From contig CATMOC010000029.1 in assembly GCA_950071955.1 (NCBI GenBank), positions 1 through 14,423 of the forward strand: 14,423 bases of DNA. Reading direction: 5' to 3'. The stretch comes from an uncultured Mesorhizobium sp. Its GTDB lineage: Bacteria; Pseudomonadota; Alphaproteobacteria; Rhizobiales; Rhizobiaceae. Positions within the stretch are counted from its first letter, which is position 1. Every line of letters starts with the position of its first letter. The translations under genes were made by a program, and so were the position numbers. Shown here piece after piece: positions 8,208 through 14,423 of the stretch. The notes under the pieces were generated by a model. That model was not told where the DNA came from and searched no databases. It saw only the letters and a list, made by a program, of their open reading frames with translations.

Positions 8208-8984
8208 ATGCCTTACAATTTCGCTTTGGGACGAGCTTCAATCCGGGTGCCGAAGATGAGCAGCGAAGTTGATCGCATCGAGCGCGCGGGCGACTACATC
8301 ATGGGCCGCATGACCCAGGCCGAGCGTGAACGCGCCGAACGCGATCTCGAGCGCGACCCGAAGTTCCGCGAAACCGTGATCCGCCTTGCCGAACGCCTTC
8401 GGTCGAGCACGCAGGCGCACCAGACGGATCTCTGGCGTTCCGTGCAGGAAAGCATCGCCGGTCTGCCCCAGATGCGCGACGCGCCTCTCGTCCACCCCTT
8501 CGCGCCCAGCGCCGCGCCGTCGCAGGCAGCCGCGTCATACGCCCCGCTCGGCGGGTGGCGGGGAGCCGCCCTGATCGCCGCCCTGGTGGCGGTCGGCGGC
8601 GCTGGCTACGTCGCCGGAGGCTGGTTCGCCGGTCCGGCCGACCCGGTCGCGCTCGTTCGGCTTTCCGACGCCGAGGGAAACACCGCCGGCATCCTCGAGA
8701 TCTCCGAAGGCGACGCTCTGCGCTACCTGCCGCTGGACACGGGCCAGCCCGCCGACGGGCGGGTACTGCAGCTTTGGACGAGTTTCGACGAGGCCGCCGG
8801 ACCGGTGCGGCTGGGAACAGTCTCGCACGCCGGGCCGCTGCGCTGGCGCGGTCCCCACCTTCCGCCGCCGGTCCCCGGTCAGACCTACAGTGTCACGGCC
8901 GCCTCTCCGGCGGACGCGATCCCGGGGAAACCTTTCGGCGAGACGCTCTTCCGGGGCACGGCGGAGCGGCTGCCGCGCCCCTGA
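8208..8984 (+). CDS. RskA-like membrane anti-sigma factor (no sigma partner nearby)
   Basis: The predicted 258-residue protein has three parts. A cytoplasmic N-terminal anti-sigma-like helical region, ERAGDYIMGRMTQAERERAE (25-44) followed by a charged helix to about 65, resembles the AGDYxLG...AER start of RskA-type anti-sigma factors. A proline/alanine-rich linker leads to one transmembrane helix (about 118-141). The periplasmic part (145-256) has the RskA C-terminal domain pattern, with VLQLWTSFDEAAGPVRLGTV and a final KPFGETLFRGTAER. Such proteins sequester an ECF sigma factor encoded next door; here the neighbours are slyX and an MFS transporter, so the partner is missing or elsewhere. 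The ATG at 8208 has CAGGA about six bases upstream; a downstream ATG at 8256 begins the conserved part and is a real alternative. Confidence 0.82.
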   Translation: MPYNFALGRASIRVPKMSSEVDRIERAGDYIMGRMTQAERERAERDLERDPKFRETVIRLAERLRSSTQAHQTDLWRSVQESIAGLPQMRDAPLVHPFAPSAAPSQAAASYAPLGGWRGAALIAALVAVGGAGYVAGGWFAGPADPVALVRLSDAEGNTAGILEISEGDALRYLPLDTGQPADGRVLQLWTSFDEAAGPVRLGTVSHAGPLRWRGPHLPPPVPGQTYSVTAASPADAIPGKPFGETLFRGTAERLPRP

Positions 8985-9011
8985 TCGCGGCGTTCGCGCG
9001 GACTGTTTCGT

Positions 9012-10193
9012 TCAGGTTTGCCAGTCCGGTACCTTCTGCCGCCGCACCAGCGGGATCAGGCACACCATCCCGACGACGGACAGCGCCGAGAGAAACCAGC
9101 CGAACCCGGCCCAGCCGAAATCCGAGATGACATAGCCGGCGATCGGCGGGCCGATGAGCGTACCGATACCGCCGGATTGGGCCACGAGGCCGATTCCCAC
9201 CGCCACCGATCCGCCGGCAGGCACGACCGAGGGAACGCTGGCGAACAGGGACGAGGCGATGACTCCGCCCGCTATCGAGAACACGACCGCGGCACCGGTC
9301 GCCACGGCCACGTTCGAAGACGAGAAGAACGGCACCGCGGCGGCGGCGCTGACGGCGAACGCAGCTGCGGTGAGCCAGGCGATGAAGCGGGGATCGCGGC
9401 CCTCGACGAGGAAGCCGGCCAGCACGTTGCCGAACGGCACCAGGAGCGCCACGGCGCCGGCCGAAAGCAGGATCGCCCTCCCGTCGTTCGCGAATGTCGG
9501 CAGGAAGCTGAAGAAACCCAGGGAGAGGATGACATAGGCGCCGAACGCGGCGGCGACCGCGCCGACGGGCGTCGTGAAGGTCGCCGACAGCGGCGCCTGC
9601 TTCGTCGGGTCCGCCGTGTGGCCGATCGGTTGCAGGCCGAAGGCCAGGAGCGATGCCGCCAGGGCAAACCCCGCGAAGGCCAGCGAGATCGCCAGGAGGT
9701 AGATCTGGGGAGCCAGGCCCGGCAGCATGGCGGCGGCCGAAAAATCCGCCACCGCGTAGCCGAGCGGCACGAACCCGCCCCAGATCGCCAGTGCCGGCGC
9801 CTTCAGCCGCCGCGGGGCCAGGGCCGCGAGGAGAGCAGGGGTGGCGATCACGATCACGAGATAGCCGATCGCCTCCACGAGCCGGCCGGCCAGCACCAGC
9901 GCCGGCGACTGGAACATGGCAAGGATCACGCCGCCCATCGCGAGCGCGGCCGAGGAGGCGACGAAGGAGGCGTACATGCCCGCCCGGTCGATCGCGAATG
10001 CCGCCGGAAGGGCGGCCAGCGCCACGAAGACCCCGAGGGTGGAGGTCAGCCAGCCGACCATCACCAGCGAAAGGCCGGCCTGCGAATGGTACCAGCCCAC
10101 CAGCGGTGCGATCTTGCCGAGCTGGGCGCCGGCCAGAATCCCTGCAAGCAGCAGCAGCGCGAGGGCGGCGAGGCGTCGGGCGTTTCCGGTCAT
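9012..10193 (-). CDS. MFS transporter
   Basis: A 393-residue, strongly hydrophobic protein with about twelve predicted membrane helices, typical of the major facilitator superfamily. Features seen are an N-terminal helix after MTGNARR, a cytoplasmic loop AFAIDRAG after helix 2 that corresponds to the MFS motif-A region, a positively charged loop APRRLKAPAL, and a central loop QPIGHTADPTKQAP separating the two six-helix halves. The substrate is unknown. The ATG at 10193 is preceded by GGAG at proper spacing; upstream in-frame codons to 10334 are arginine-rich and overlap the terminator of the next unit, so they are excluded. It converges on the anti-sigma gene with a 27-nt gap and lies behind a terminator, so it is probably expressed independently of the BMP gene. 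Confidence 0.88.
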   Translation of the reverse strand: MTGNARRLAALALLLLAGILAGAQLGKIAPLVGWYHSQAGLSLVMVGWLTSTLGVFVALAALPAAFAIDRAGMYASFVASSAALAMGGVILAMFQSPALVLAGRLVEAIGYLVIVIATPALLAALAPRRLKAPALAIWGGFVPLGYAVADFSAAAMLPGLAPQIYLLAISLAFAGFALAASLLAFGLQPIGHTADPTKQAPLSATFTTPVGAVAAAFGAYVILSLGFFSFLPTFANDGRAILLSAGAVALLVPFGNVLAGFLVEGRDPRFIAWLTAAAFAVSAAAAVPFFSSSNVAVATGAAVVFSIAGGVIASSLFASVPSVVPAGGSVAVGIGLVAQSGGIGTLIGPPIAGYVISDFGWAGFGWFLSALSVVGMVCLIPLVRRQKVPDWQT

Positions 10194-10326
10194 GATGCTC
10201 CGAGCTTTTCGTCCTCTGCGGCGCAAGGCCTCCGCAAGCGTTTGTCCACCCCGGGACGACTGTCCCCGCGGCGAGTAACCGTTCGGTGTCGCGCCGTTCG
10301 CGAGCGGCCCTTTGCCGGCCCCTGCC

Positions 10327-10358
10327 AAAAACAAATCCGCCGGGCGATGCCCGGCGGA
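10327..10358 (-). terminator. Intrinsic terminator of the BMP gene
   Basis: A perfect 10-bp GC-rich stem (10336-10345 with 10349-10358) closes a 3-nt loop. On the minus strand it is followed immediately by TTTGTTTTT (10335-10327). It begins about 30 bases after the stop codon of the BMP gene. This is a textbook Rho-independent terminator and implies that the binding-protein gene is not co-transcribed with the genes to its left. Confidence 0.93.
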
Positions 10359-10386
10359 ACTGAATTCGGCTGTTTCCCGCGAAAAA

Positions 10387-11379
10387 TTAGTACGGGCAGG
10401 AATTGTCCGACATGTAGTCGTGCACCTGGATCGTGCCGGCGATGATGTCGGCCTTGGCCTTCTCGGCGGCGTCGATCATCTCCTGGGAAACGAGGTCCTT
10501 GTTGTTGTCGTCCATGGCGTAGCCGACGCCGTCCTCGGCGAGGCCGAGGCTGTTGAAGCCGTAGGTGAACTTGTCGTTCTTGGCGTCCATGAACGCATTG
10601 TAGACCGCCACGTCGACGCGCTTGACCATCGAGGTCAGCACGTGTCCGGGCTGCAGGCCGTTCTGGTTGGAATCGACGCCGATGCCGAGCTTGCCGGCGT
10701 CGGCCGCCGCCTGGAGAACGCCCACGCCCGTGCCGCCGGCCGCTGCGTAGATCACGTCGGCGCCCTGGTCCATCTGCGACTTGGCGATCTCGCCGCCCTT
10801 GGTCGGGTCGTTCCACGCGGCCGGCGTGTCGCCCGTCATGTTCTGGATGACCTCGGTGGCGCCGGCCGACTTGGCGCCGCCAACGTAGCCGCAGCCGAAC
10901 TTGCGGATCAGCGGGATGTCCATGCCGCCGATGAAGCCGACCTTCTTGGACTCGGAAGCCATCGCCGCCATGACGCCGACGATGTAGGATCCCTCCTGCT
11001 CCTTGTAGACGACCGAGCGGACGTTCGGCGCCTCGACGACCATGTCGATGATAGCGAAGTCGGTGTCCGGGTACTCGGGAGCGATCTTCTCCAGCGCCGC
11101 GGCCCAGGAGAAGCCGGCCATGACGATCGGGTTGCGGCCGTCGTCGGCAAAGCGCTGCAGGGCCTGTTCGCGCTGCGCGTCGTTGGAGATCTCGAACTCG
11201 ACATACTCGACGCCGGTTTCGGTCTTGAACTTCTCGGCGCCGTTGTAGGCGGCCTCGTTGAAGGACTTGTCGAACTTGCCGCCGAGATCGTAGATGATCG
11301 CGGGAGCGACCTCGTCCTGGGCCAGTGCCGGAACGGACAATGCGGTTGCGGCCAGCAGGCCGATGACGAAACGCTTCAT
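10387..11379 (-). CDS. BMP/PnrA-family nucleoside-binding periplasmic protein
   Basis: This is a 330-residue solute-binding protein of the Bmp/PnrA/Med family, which delivers nucleosides to ABC importers. A Sec signal peptide (MKRFVIGLLAATALSVPALA, residues 1-20) ends at ALA before QDE. There is no lipobox cysteine, so the mature protein should be soluble in the periplasm, unlike the lipoproteins of spirochaetes and Gram-positives. Family landmarks are DLGGKFDKSFNEAAYNG (31-47), GGMDIPLIRKFGCGY and IYAAAGGTGVGV. I chose the ATG at 11379, with AGGG ten bases upstream, over the in-frame GTG at 11388, which would sit on the ribosome site. It almost certainly serves the permease/ATPase set at 2564-6200, although it is 4.2 kb away and separately terminated. 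The leader carries a palindrome and direct repeats. Confidence 0.93.
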   Translation of the reverse strand: MKRFVIGLLAATALSVPALAQDEVAPAIIYDLGGKFDKSFNEAAYNGAEKFKTETGVEYVEFEISNDAQREQALQRFADDGRNPIVMAGFSWAAALEKIAPEYPDTDFAIIDMVVEAPNVRSVVYKEQEGSYIVGVMAAMASESKKVGFIGGMDIPLIRKFGCGYVGGAKSAGATEVIQNMTGDTPAAWNDPTKGGEIAKSQMDQGADVIYAAAGGTGVGVLQAAADAGKLGIGVDSNQNGLQPGHVLTSMVKRVDVAVYNAFMDAKNDKFTYGFNSLGLAEDGVGYAMDDNNKDLVSQEMIDAAEKAKADIIAGTIQVHDYMSDNSCPY

Positions 11380-11399
11380 ATGATCCACACCCTGTTGGT

Positions 11400-11437
11400 T
11401 TCTTGCGGTTGTTCTTGCGGTCCGTAGCGCGCTACGG
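11400..11437. promoter_or_regulatory. Palindrome and tandem repeats in the BMP gene leader
   Basis: A 16-bp perfect palindrome, CCGTAGCGCGCTACGG (11422-11437), lies 42 bases upstream of the BMP start codon. Between it and the ribosome site are two copies of TTCTTGCGGT (11400-11409 and 11412-11421) on a 12-bp period. The palindrome could be a dimeric operator or fold into a leader hairpin; the repeats could bind protein or be chance. Neither appears upstream of the ATPase operon. Seen directly; function unknown. Confidence 0.5.
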
Positions 11438-11551
11438 CTGGCGCGGGACCGGGCAGGGATTGCCCCCGCTCGCTCTCAATGTTGCATGTCGGCGCGCAAA
11501 ATTCACGCGGAAATTTGACCTTCCGGAAAAGGCGGTTACCGCGCGCTGGAC

Positions 11552-12217
11552 CTATTCGGCGGCTACGCTCGGCGCCGGGCAGGACACGCCCGTGCCGCGC
11601 AGTGCGCAATAGCCGCCGGGGTTCTTGCCGAGATATTGCTGATGCTCGGTCTCGGCGAAGTAGAACTCGGGAGCCTCCGCGATCTCGGTGGTGATCTTCC
11701 CACGCCCGGCCCGCTTCAGTTCCGCCTGATAGGCGTCGCGCGAGGCGAGGGCCTGTTCGAGCTGCTGCGGGGTCGCCGCATAGATCGTCGAGCGGTAGGT
11801 CGTGCCGACGTCGTTGCCCTGGCGCATGCCCTGGGTCGGATCGTGGCTCTCCCAGAAGATCTTCAGGAGTTCGGCATAGGAGACCTCCTTGGGATCGTAG
11901 ACCACGAGCACCACCTCCGCATGGCCGGTCAGGCCTGTGCAGGTCTCCTGATAGGTCGGGTTCGGCGTAAAGCCGCCCTGGTACCCGACGGCCGTCACCC
12001 AGACGCCCGGCGTCTGCCAGTACAGGCGCTCCGCGCCCCAGAAGCAGCCCATTCCGAAATAGGCGGTCTCCAGCCCTTCCGGATAGGGACCGTGGATCGG
12101 CCGGTCGTTGATGAAGTGCTTCGTGGCGGTCGGGATCGGCTTGTCGCGGCCGCGAAGCGCGTCTTCCGGCTTTGGCATGTTCTGTTTCTTGTTCAGAAGA
12201 TCACCCAGGAAGAACAT
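11552..12217 (-). CDS. msrA: Peptide methionine (S)-S-oxide reductase
   Basis: MsrA reduces methionine-S-sulfoxide, free or in proteins, with thioredoxin as electron donor, and so repairs oxidative damage. The 221-residue protein shows the catalytic motif GCFWGAE with nucleophile C58, then the conserved [23 protein letters not shown] region and [19 protein letters not shown]. The C-terminus contains resolving cysteines C204 (GGYC) and C213 (GVSCP), the three-cysteine layout of the long E. coli-like form. A start at 12217 is supported by GGAG eight bases upstream. It follows a small membrane-protein gene by 21 nt and is probably co-transcribed with it. No Sec signal is evident, so it is likely cytoplasmic. 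Confidence 0.97.
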   Translation of the reverse strand: MFFLGDLLNKKQNMPKPEDALRGRDKPIPTATKHFINDRPIHGPYPEGLETAYFGMGCFWGAERLYWQTPGVWVTAVGYQGGFTPNPTYQETCTGLTGHAEVVLVVYDPKEVSYAELLKIFWESHDPTQGMRQGNDVGTTYRSTIYAATPQQLEQALASRDAYQAELKRAGRGKITTEIAEAPEFYFAETEHQQYLGKNPGGYCALRGTGVSCPAPSVAAE

Positions 12218-12238
12218 TTCGTCGCTCCATTGTTTGCC

Positions 12239-12574
12239 TCAGCCGCCGACGTGGCCGAGACGGCCGAGGCGCCGGACGGGTCGGCGACCGATGAGATAGA
12301 ACAGCAGGGACAGCACCAGGAAGACGGCAAAGCCCGGCAGGGTCAGCACCGTCACGATGACCGGGTCCCAGATCGCGGGCAGAAGATACCGCTGCACAAC
12401 CGCCTGCGCCAGGTTCAGCGTGTCAGGGGAAACCGCATACCAGCTCGAGCCGAGCGGCGTCAGCACGACGTCGTTCGCCGCGACCGACCGGGTCGCGTCG
12501 ATCACCGCCATGATCACGGCGACGGCGAGAGCCAGCACCGAGAAGAGCCGAAATAGGAATCTGATGACTGCCAT
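12239..12574 (-). CDS. Small two-helix membrane protein of unknown function
   Basis: I do not recognise a functional family. The 111-residue product has two clear hydrophobic segments, about residues 8-26 and 71-95, joined by a loop of about 45 residues that includes LTPLGSSWYAVSPDTLNLAQ. It ends in a basic tail, GRRPVRRLGRLG. The positive charges at both ends (FLFRL and GRRPVRR) favour both termini in the cytoplasm and the loop in the periplasm. The ATG at 12574 is preferred to an in-frame GTG at 12601 because the protein then starts at the first hydrophobic helix, although its ribosome site is weak. The gene ends 21 nt before msrA and so probably shares its transcript. Confidence 0.75.
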   Translation of the reverse strand: MAVIRFLFRLFSVLALAVAVIMAVIDATRSVAANDVVLTPLGSSWYAVSPDTLNLAQAVVQRYLLPAIWDPVIVTVLTLPGFAVFLVLSLLFYLIGRRPVRRLGRLGHVGG

Positions 12575-12662
12575 TGATCTTGCCACCGTCCGGGACGGCA
12601 CGCCCTTTGGCTCCCGAGATATGACAGCCGCCGTGGCGGTTCAATCGGATCACGATGTTTTG

Positions 12663-13391
12663 TCAAGTCGCGGCCCGTGCCGTCCGGCCGCGTCTCCGCG
12701 TCCGCCAGACGGCCACCACGGCCCCCGCCACCGCCCCCAGGAGCATTCCAAGCAGCCCGATCGCCGCGGCGAAGTAGCCGCAGCCGCCTTCGAAACAGGA
12801 AACATCGAGGATCTCGACGAGCATGGCTCCGACCGCGAAGCCGATAACCAATCCGCCGATCCCGCCCAGGATGGCGCCGAGAATTGCGTTGACCGCGACG
12901 ACGAGCCCTGGCGGCTCCGTCGTTCCCTCATCGTAGAAGACCAGAGGCGCTTCCTTCGATCGCGACACGAGAAGGATCAACGCTGACCCCGCGGCGATCT
13001 CCGCCAGCGGCGGGGCGAGTGACCATCCGGTTACGACGAAGACGTCGCTTGCGAACAGGATCGCGAGCGAAAGCAGGCTGACGGCTATGTTGAAGACCTG
13101 CCAGAGCGTGAAGGCGCGCGGAAATCCCGCCGCGCGGCGGTAGGCATGGGCCAGCAGCCACGCACCCCACAAAATGTTGATCGCCCCGACCGCCATGCCG
13201 AAATACACCCAGTAGACCACGATGTCGGTCAGTCCGTACTCGTAGGTCGCGGGCCACGAAGCGACGATGCCGTAGGCGGACCAAAGGACGATCAGGGCGA
13301 TCCAGGCGACAGGCAACGCCATCAGGCCCGGCGATCGGCCACGCCCGCCCGCCGGTGGCATCTCCGCCCCGGCCGCACCCGTCTCGTTCAC
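12663..13391 (-). CDS. Multi-pass membrane protein of unknown function
   Basis: The 242-residue product has about six hydrophobic segments, near residues 24-44, 59-82, 97-114, 120-142, 164-194 and 205-229. The first four form a compact bundle rich in aromatic residues, closed by the basic SRSKEAPLVFY sequence. The last two are rich in glycine and alanine, with GxxxG zipper patterns (ILGGIGG, LLGAVAGAV), and are joined by a short loop with two cysteines, C199 and C204. The first half vaguely recalls DUF2569-type four-helix proteins, but I would not assign it. I chose GTG 13391 because GGAGGG at 13404-13399 lies seven bases upstream; a longer GTG start at 13409 lacks a ribosome site. It is divergent from fabA and 88 nt upstream of the next small membrane-protein gene. 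Confidence 0.78.
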   Translation of the reverse strand: MNETGAAGAEMPPAGGRGRSPGLMALPVAWIALIVLWSAYGIVASWPATYEYGLTDIVVYWVYFGMAVGAINILWGAWLLAHAYRRAAGFPRAFTLWQVFNIAVSLLSLAILFASDVFVVTGWSLAPPLAEIAAGSALILLVSRSKEAPLVFYDEGTTEPPGLVVAVNAILGAILGGIGGLVIGFAVGAMLVEILDVSCFEGGCGYFAAAIGLLGMLLGAVAGAVVAVWRTRRRGRTARAAT

Positions 13392-13398
13392 ATCGACA

Positions 13399-13404
13399 CC
13401 CTCC
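13399..13404 (-). promoter_or_regulatory. Ribosome binding site deciding the start of the membrane protein gene
   Basis: GGAGGG read on the minus strand lies seven bases ahead of GTG 13391. It sits inside the coding frame of the longer alternative start at 13409, which makes the shorter protein more likely. Confidence 0.6.
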
Positions 13405-13444
13405 GCCACGCCCAGTCACCACAATCCCGCCGGTGTTCCCTGTC

Positions 13445-13457
13445 AAGCGTGACGCTT
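13445..13457. repeat. 13-bp palindrome upstream of fabA
   Basis: AAGCGT and ACGCTT flank a single central G, giving a perfect odd palindrome in the region shared by the divergent membrane-protein gene and fabA. A third AAGCGT copy occurs at 13549-13554. It may be an operator for either gene. No regulator is identified. Confidence 0.35.
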
Positions 13458-13518
13458 CAGCATCGCGTTTCGCCGGGAAGTCGTTCGATGGTATCAAGGC
13501 ACGCGGAGAGGGCGCACA

Positions 13519-13546
13519 TTGACCCGTGCACCTCATCGCGATAAGC
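13519..13546 (+). promoter_or_regulatory. Candidate fabA promoter
   Basis: TTGACC (13519-13524) is separated by 16 bases from ATAAGC (13541-13546), about 80 bases upstream of the fabA ATG. The -35 element is good for a housekeeping sigma factor, the -10 is weak. No other convincing pair is seen in the 237-bp gap. Confidence 0.35.
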
Positions 13547-13628
13547 GCAAGCGTCGATTTTCCCGCTGGAGGCAGGGCGGGAACGGCAGGACGGATCGGC
13601 GCTTCGCCGGCGGTAGCGGGAAGAATAC

Positions 13629-14144
13629 ATGGCGGACCGGAAATCGAGCTACGGTTATGAGGATCTGCTCGCTTGCGCACGCGGCGAGCTGTTTGGGCCC
13701 GGTAATGCGCAATTGCCGGCTCCGCCGATGCTGATGTTCGACCGGATCACCGACATCTCCGAAACTGGCGGCGAGCACGGCAAGGGCTACATACGTGCGG
13801 AGTTCGACATAAAGCCCGACCTGTGGTTCTTCGCCTGCCATTTCATCGGCAATCCCATCATGCCCGGCTGCCTGGGCCTCGACGCCATGTGGCAGATGAC
13901 CGGCTTCTATCTCGGCTGGCTGGGCGAGCCCGGCAAGGGCATGGCGCTGTCCACCGGCGAGGTGAAGTTCAAGGGAATGGTCACGCCGTCGGTGAAGCTG
14001 GTCGAATACGGCGTCGACTTCAAGCGCGTGATGCGCGGGCGGCTGGTGCTGGGAATCGCGGACGGGTGGTTGAAGGCCGATGGAGAGACCATCTATCAGG
14101 CATCGGATCTGAAGGTCGGCTTGTCAAAGCAAAGCGCGGCCTGA
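13629..14144 (+). CDS. fabA: 3-hydroxydecanoyl-ACP dehydratase/isomerase
   Basis: FabA dehydrates 3-hydroxyacyl-ACP and isomerises trans-2-decenoyl-ACP to cis-3-decenoyl-ACP, the committed step of anaerobic unsaturated fatty acid synthesis in the cytoplasm. The 171-residue protein has the full family length. Catalytic histidine H71 lies in [10 protein letters not shown] and catalytic aspartate D85 in [11 protein letters not shown], matching E. coli H70 and D84. The second half contains the conserved [11 protein letters not shown] and [15 protein letters not shown]. The ATG is preceded by a GGGAAG sequence. It is followed after 67 nt by fabB on the same strand, the usual operon partner whose product elongates the cis-3 intermediate. 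The 237-bp upstream region has a candidate promoter and a small palindrome. Confidence 0.97.
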   Translation: MADRKSSYGYEDLLACARGELFGPGNAQLPAPPMLMFDRITDISETGGEHGKGYIRAEFDIKPDLWFFACHFIGNPIMPGCLGLDAMWQMTGFYLGWLGEPGKGMALSTGEVKFKGMVTPSVKLVEYGVDFKRVMRGRLVLGIADGWLKADGETIYQASDLKVGLSKQSAA

Positions 14145-14211
14145 TCCGGCCATCGATGAGTTCAGGTCGCAGCCGCGGTTTACGAGGCCGCGCAGCGGGA
14201 AGGAGCCCAAC

Positions 14212-14423
14212 ATGAGACGCGTCGTGGTGACCGGTCTTGGTATCGTGTCCTCGATAGGCAACAACGCCGATGAGGTGCAGGCGTCCCTGCGCGATGCCCG
14301 CTCGGGCATCAGTTTCTCTGATTCCTTCGCCGAGCACGGGTTTCGCTGTCAGGTCTGGGGCAATCCCCCCCTCGATCCCGCCGAGCTCGTCGACCGGCGC
14401 GCCATGCGCTTCCTCTCCAAGGG
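14212..14423 (+). CDS. fabB: 3-oxoacyl-ACP synthase I, N-terminal fragment (runs off right edge)
   Basis: Seventy complete codons are visible. The start MRRVVVTGLGIVSSIGNN is the classic N-terminal strand and glycine-rich turn of beta-ketoacyl-ACP synthases, followed by LRDARSGISFSDSFAEHGF and RAMRFLSK, as in the FabB/KAS I branch. The catalytic Cys-His-His triad lies beyond the window. The ATG has an ideal AAGGAG six bases upstream. Its place directly after fabA supports FabB rather than FabF. Together the two make the cis-unsaturated acyl chains of the membrane; fabI is often next in related genomes but cannot be seen. Confidence 0.94.
   Translation, partial: MRRVVVTGLGIVSSIGNNADEVQASLRDARSGISFSDSFAEHGFRCQVWGNPPLDPAELVDRRAMRFLSK

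Noticed and set aside
8985..9011. Possible bidirectional terminator between the converging anti-sigma and MFS genes
   Set aside because: Only a 4-bp CGCG pairing and no T-run on either strand.
10194..10326. Gap between the BMP terminator and the MFS gene, with GGGAC/GTCCC
   Set aside because: The 5-bp inverted repeat is of chance size in GC-rich DNA, and no clear promoter could be picked out.
9018..10445. A 475-codon plus-strand frame opposite the MFS gene
   Set aside because: Highly charged, low-complexity composition typical of an antisense frame; it also runs through the BMP terminator.
11525..11545. Possible short terminator after msrA (GCGG/CCGC hairpin and TTTT on the minus strand)
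   Set aside because: Only a 4-bp stem and four T residues; too weak to call.

Overview
The window reads as ordinary chromosomal DNA of a GC-rich alphaproteobacterium, most likely of the order Hyphomicrobiales (Rhizobiales), Mesorhizobium/Phyllobacteriaceae-like. The grounds are the strong G/C preference at third codon positions, the family make-up (a BMP-type nucleoside ABC transporter beside cdd, purine nucleoside phosphorylase and deoC; a SlyX protein; a fabA-fabB pair) and the protein sequences themselves. The species assignment is inference. There are no rRNA or tRNA genes, CRISPR arrays, transposases, phage genes or integration sites that I can see. Coding density is high and no gene-free stretch exceeds 300 bases; the longest gap is the 237 bases upstream of fabA.

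Positions 1-6200, all on the minus strand, form a nucleoside uptake and breakdown operon. In transcription order it holds a double-domain ABC ATPase, two permeases, cytidine deaminase, trimeric purine nucleoside phosphorylase, a eukaryotic-type deoxyribose-phosphate aldolase (DERA) and the N-terminus of an aldehyde dehydrogenase that runs off the left edge. Most junctions are 0-2 nt apart or overlap. The exception is a 120-nt gap before cdd that holds a nested inverted repeat. The logic is import, deamination or phosphorolysis, aldol cleavage to glyceraldehyde-3-phosphate plus acetaldehyde, then acetaldehyde oxidation. Phosphopentomutase and thymidine phosphorylase are not in the window.

Positions 6321-8150 on the plus strand hold a divergent three-gene cluster: an iron-type alcohol dehydrogenase, a hotdog-fold thioesterase and slyX. 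The 120-bp divergent region is dense in inverted repeats. An RskA-like membrane anti-sigma factor without a partner sigma gene follows (8208-8984) and converges on an MFS transporter (9012-10193, minus).

Positions 10387-11379 (minus) encode the periplasmic BMP/PnrA-type binding protein that probably serves the nucleoside transporter. It lies about 4.2 kb from the ATPase gene, has a strong intrinsic terminator behind it, and has a 16-bp palindrome plus tandem 10-bp repeats in its leader. Upstream on the same strand are msrA and two membrane proteins of unknown function.

Positions 13629-14423 (plus) start the fabA-fabB operon for unsaturated fatty acid synthesis, with fabB cut by the right edge. 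I found no convincing new biological system. The points most worth a second look are the detached binding-protein gene, the orphan anti-sigma factor, three inverted-repeat regulatory regions, the DERA-type DeoC and the two uncharacterised membrane proteins.
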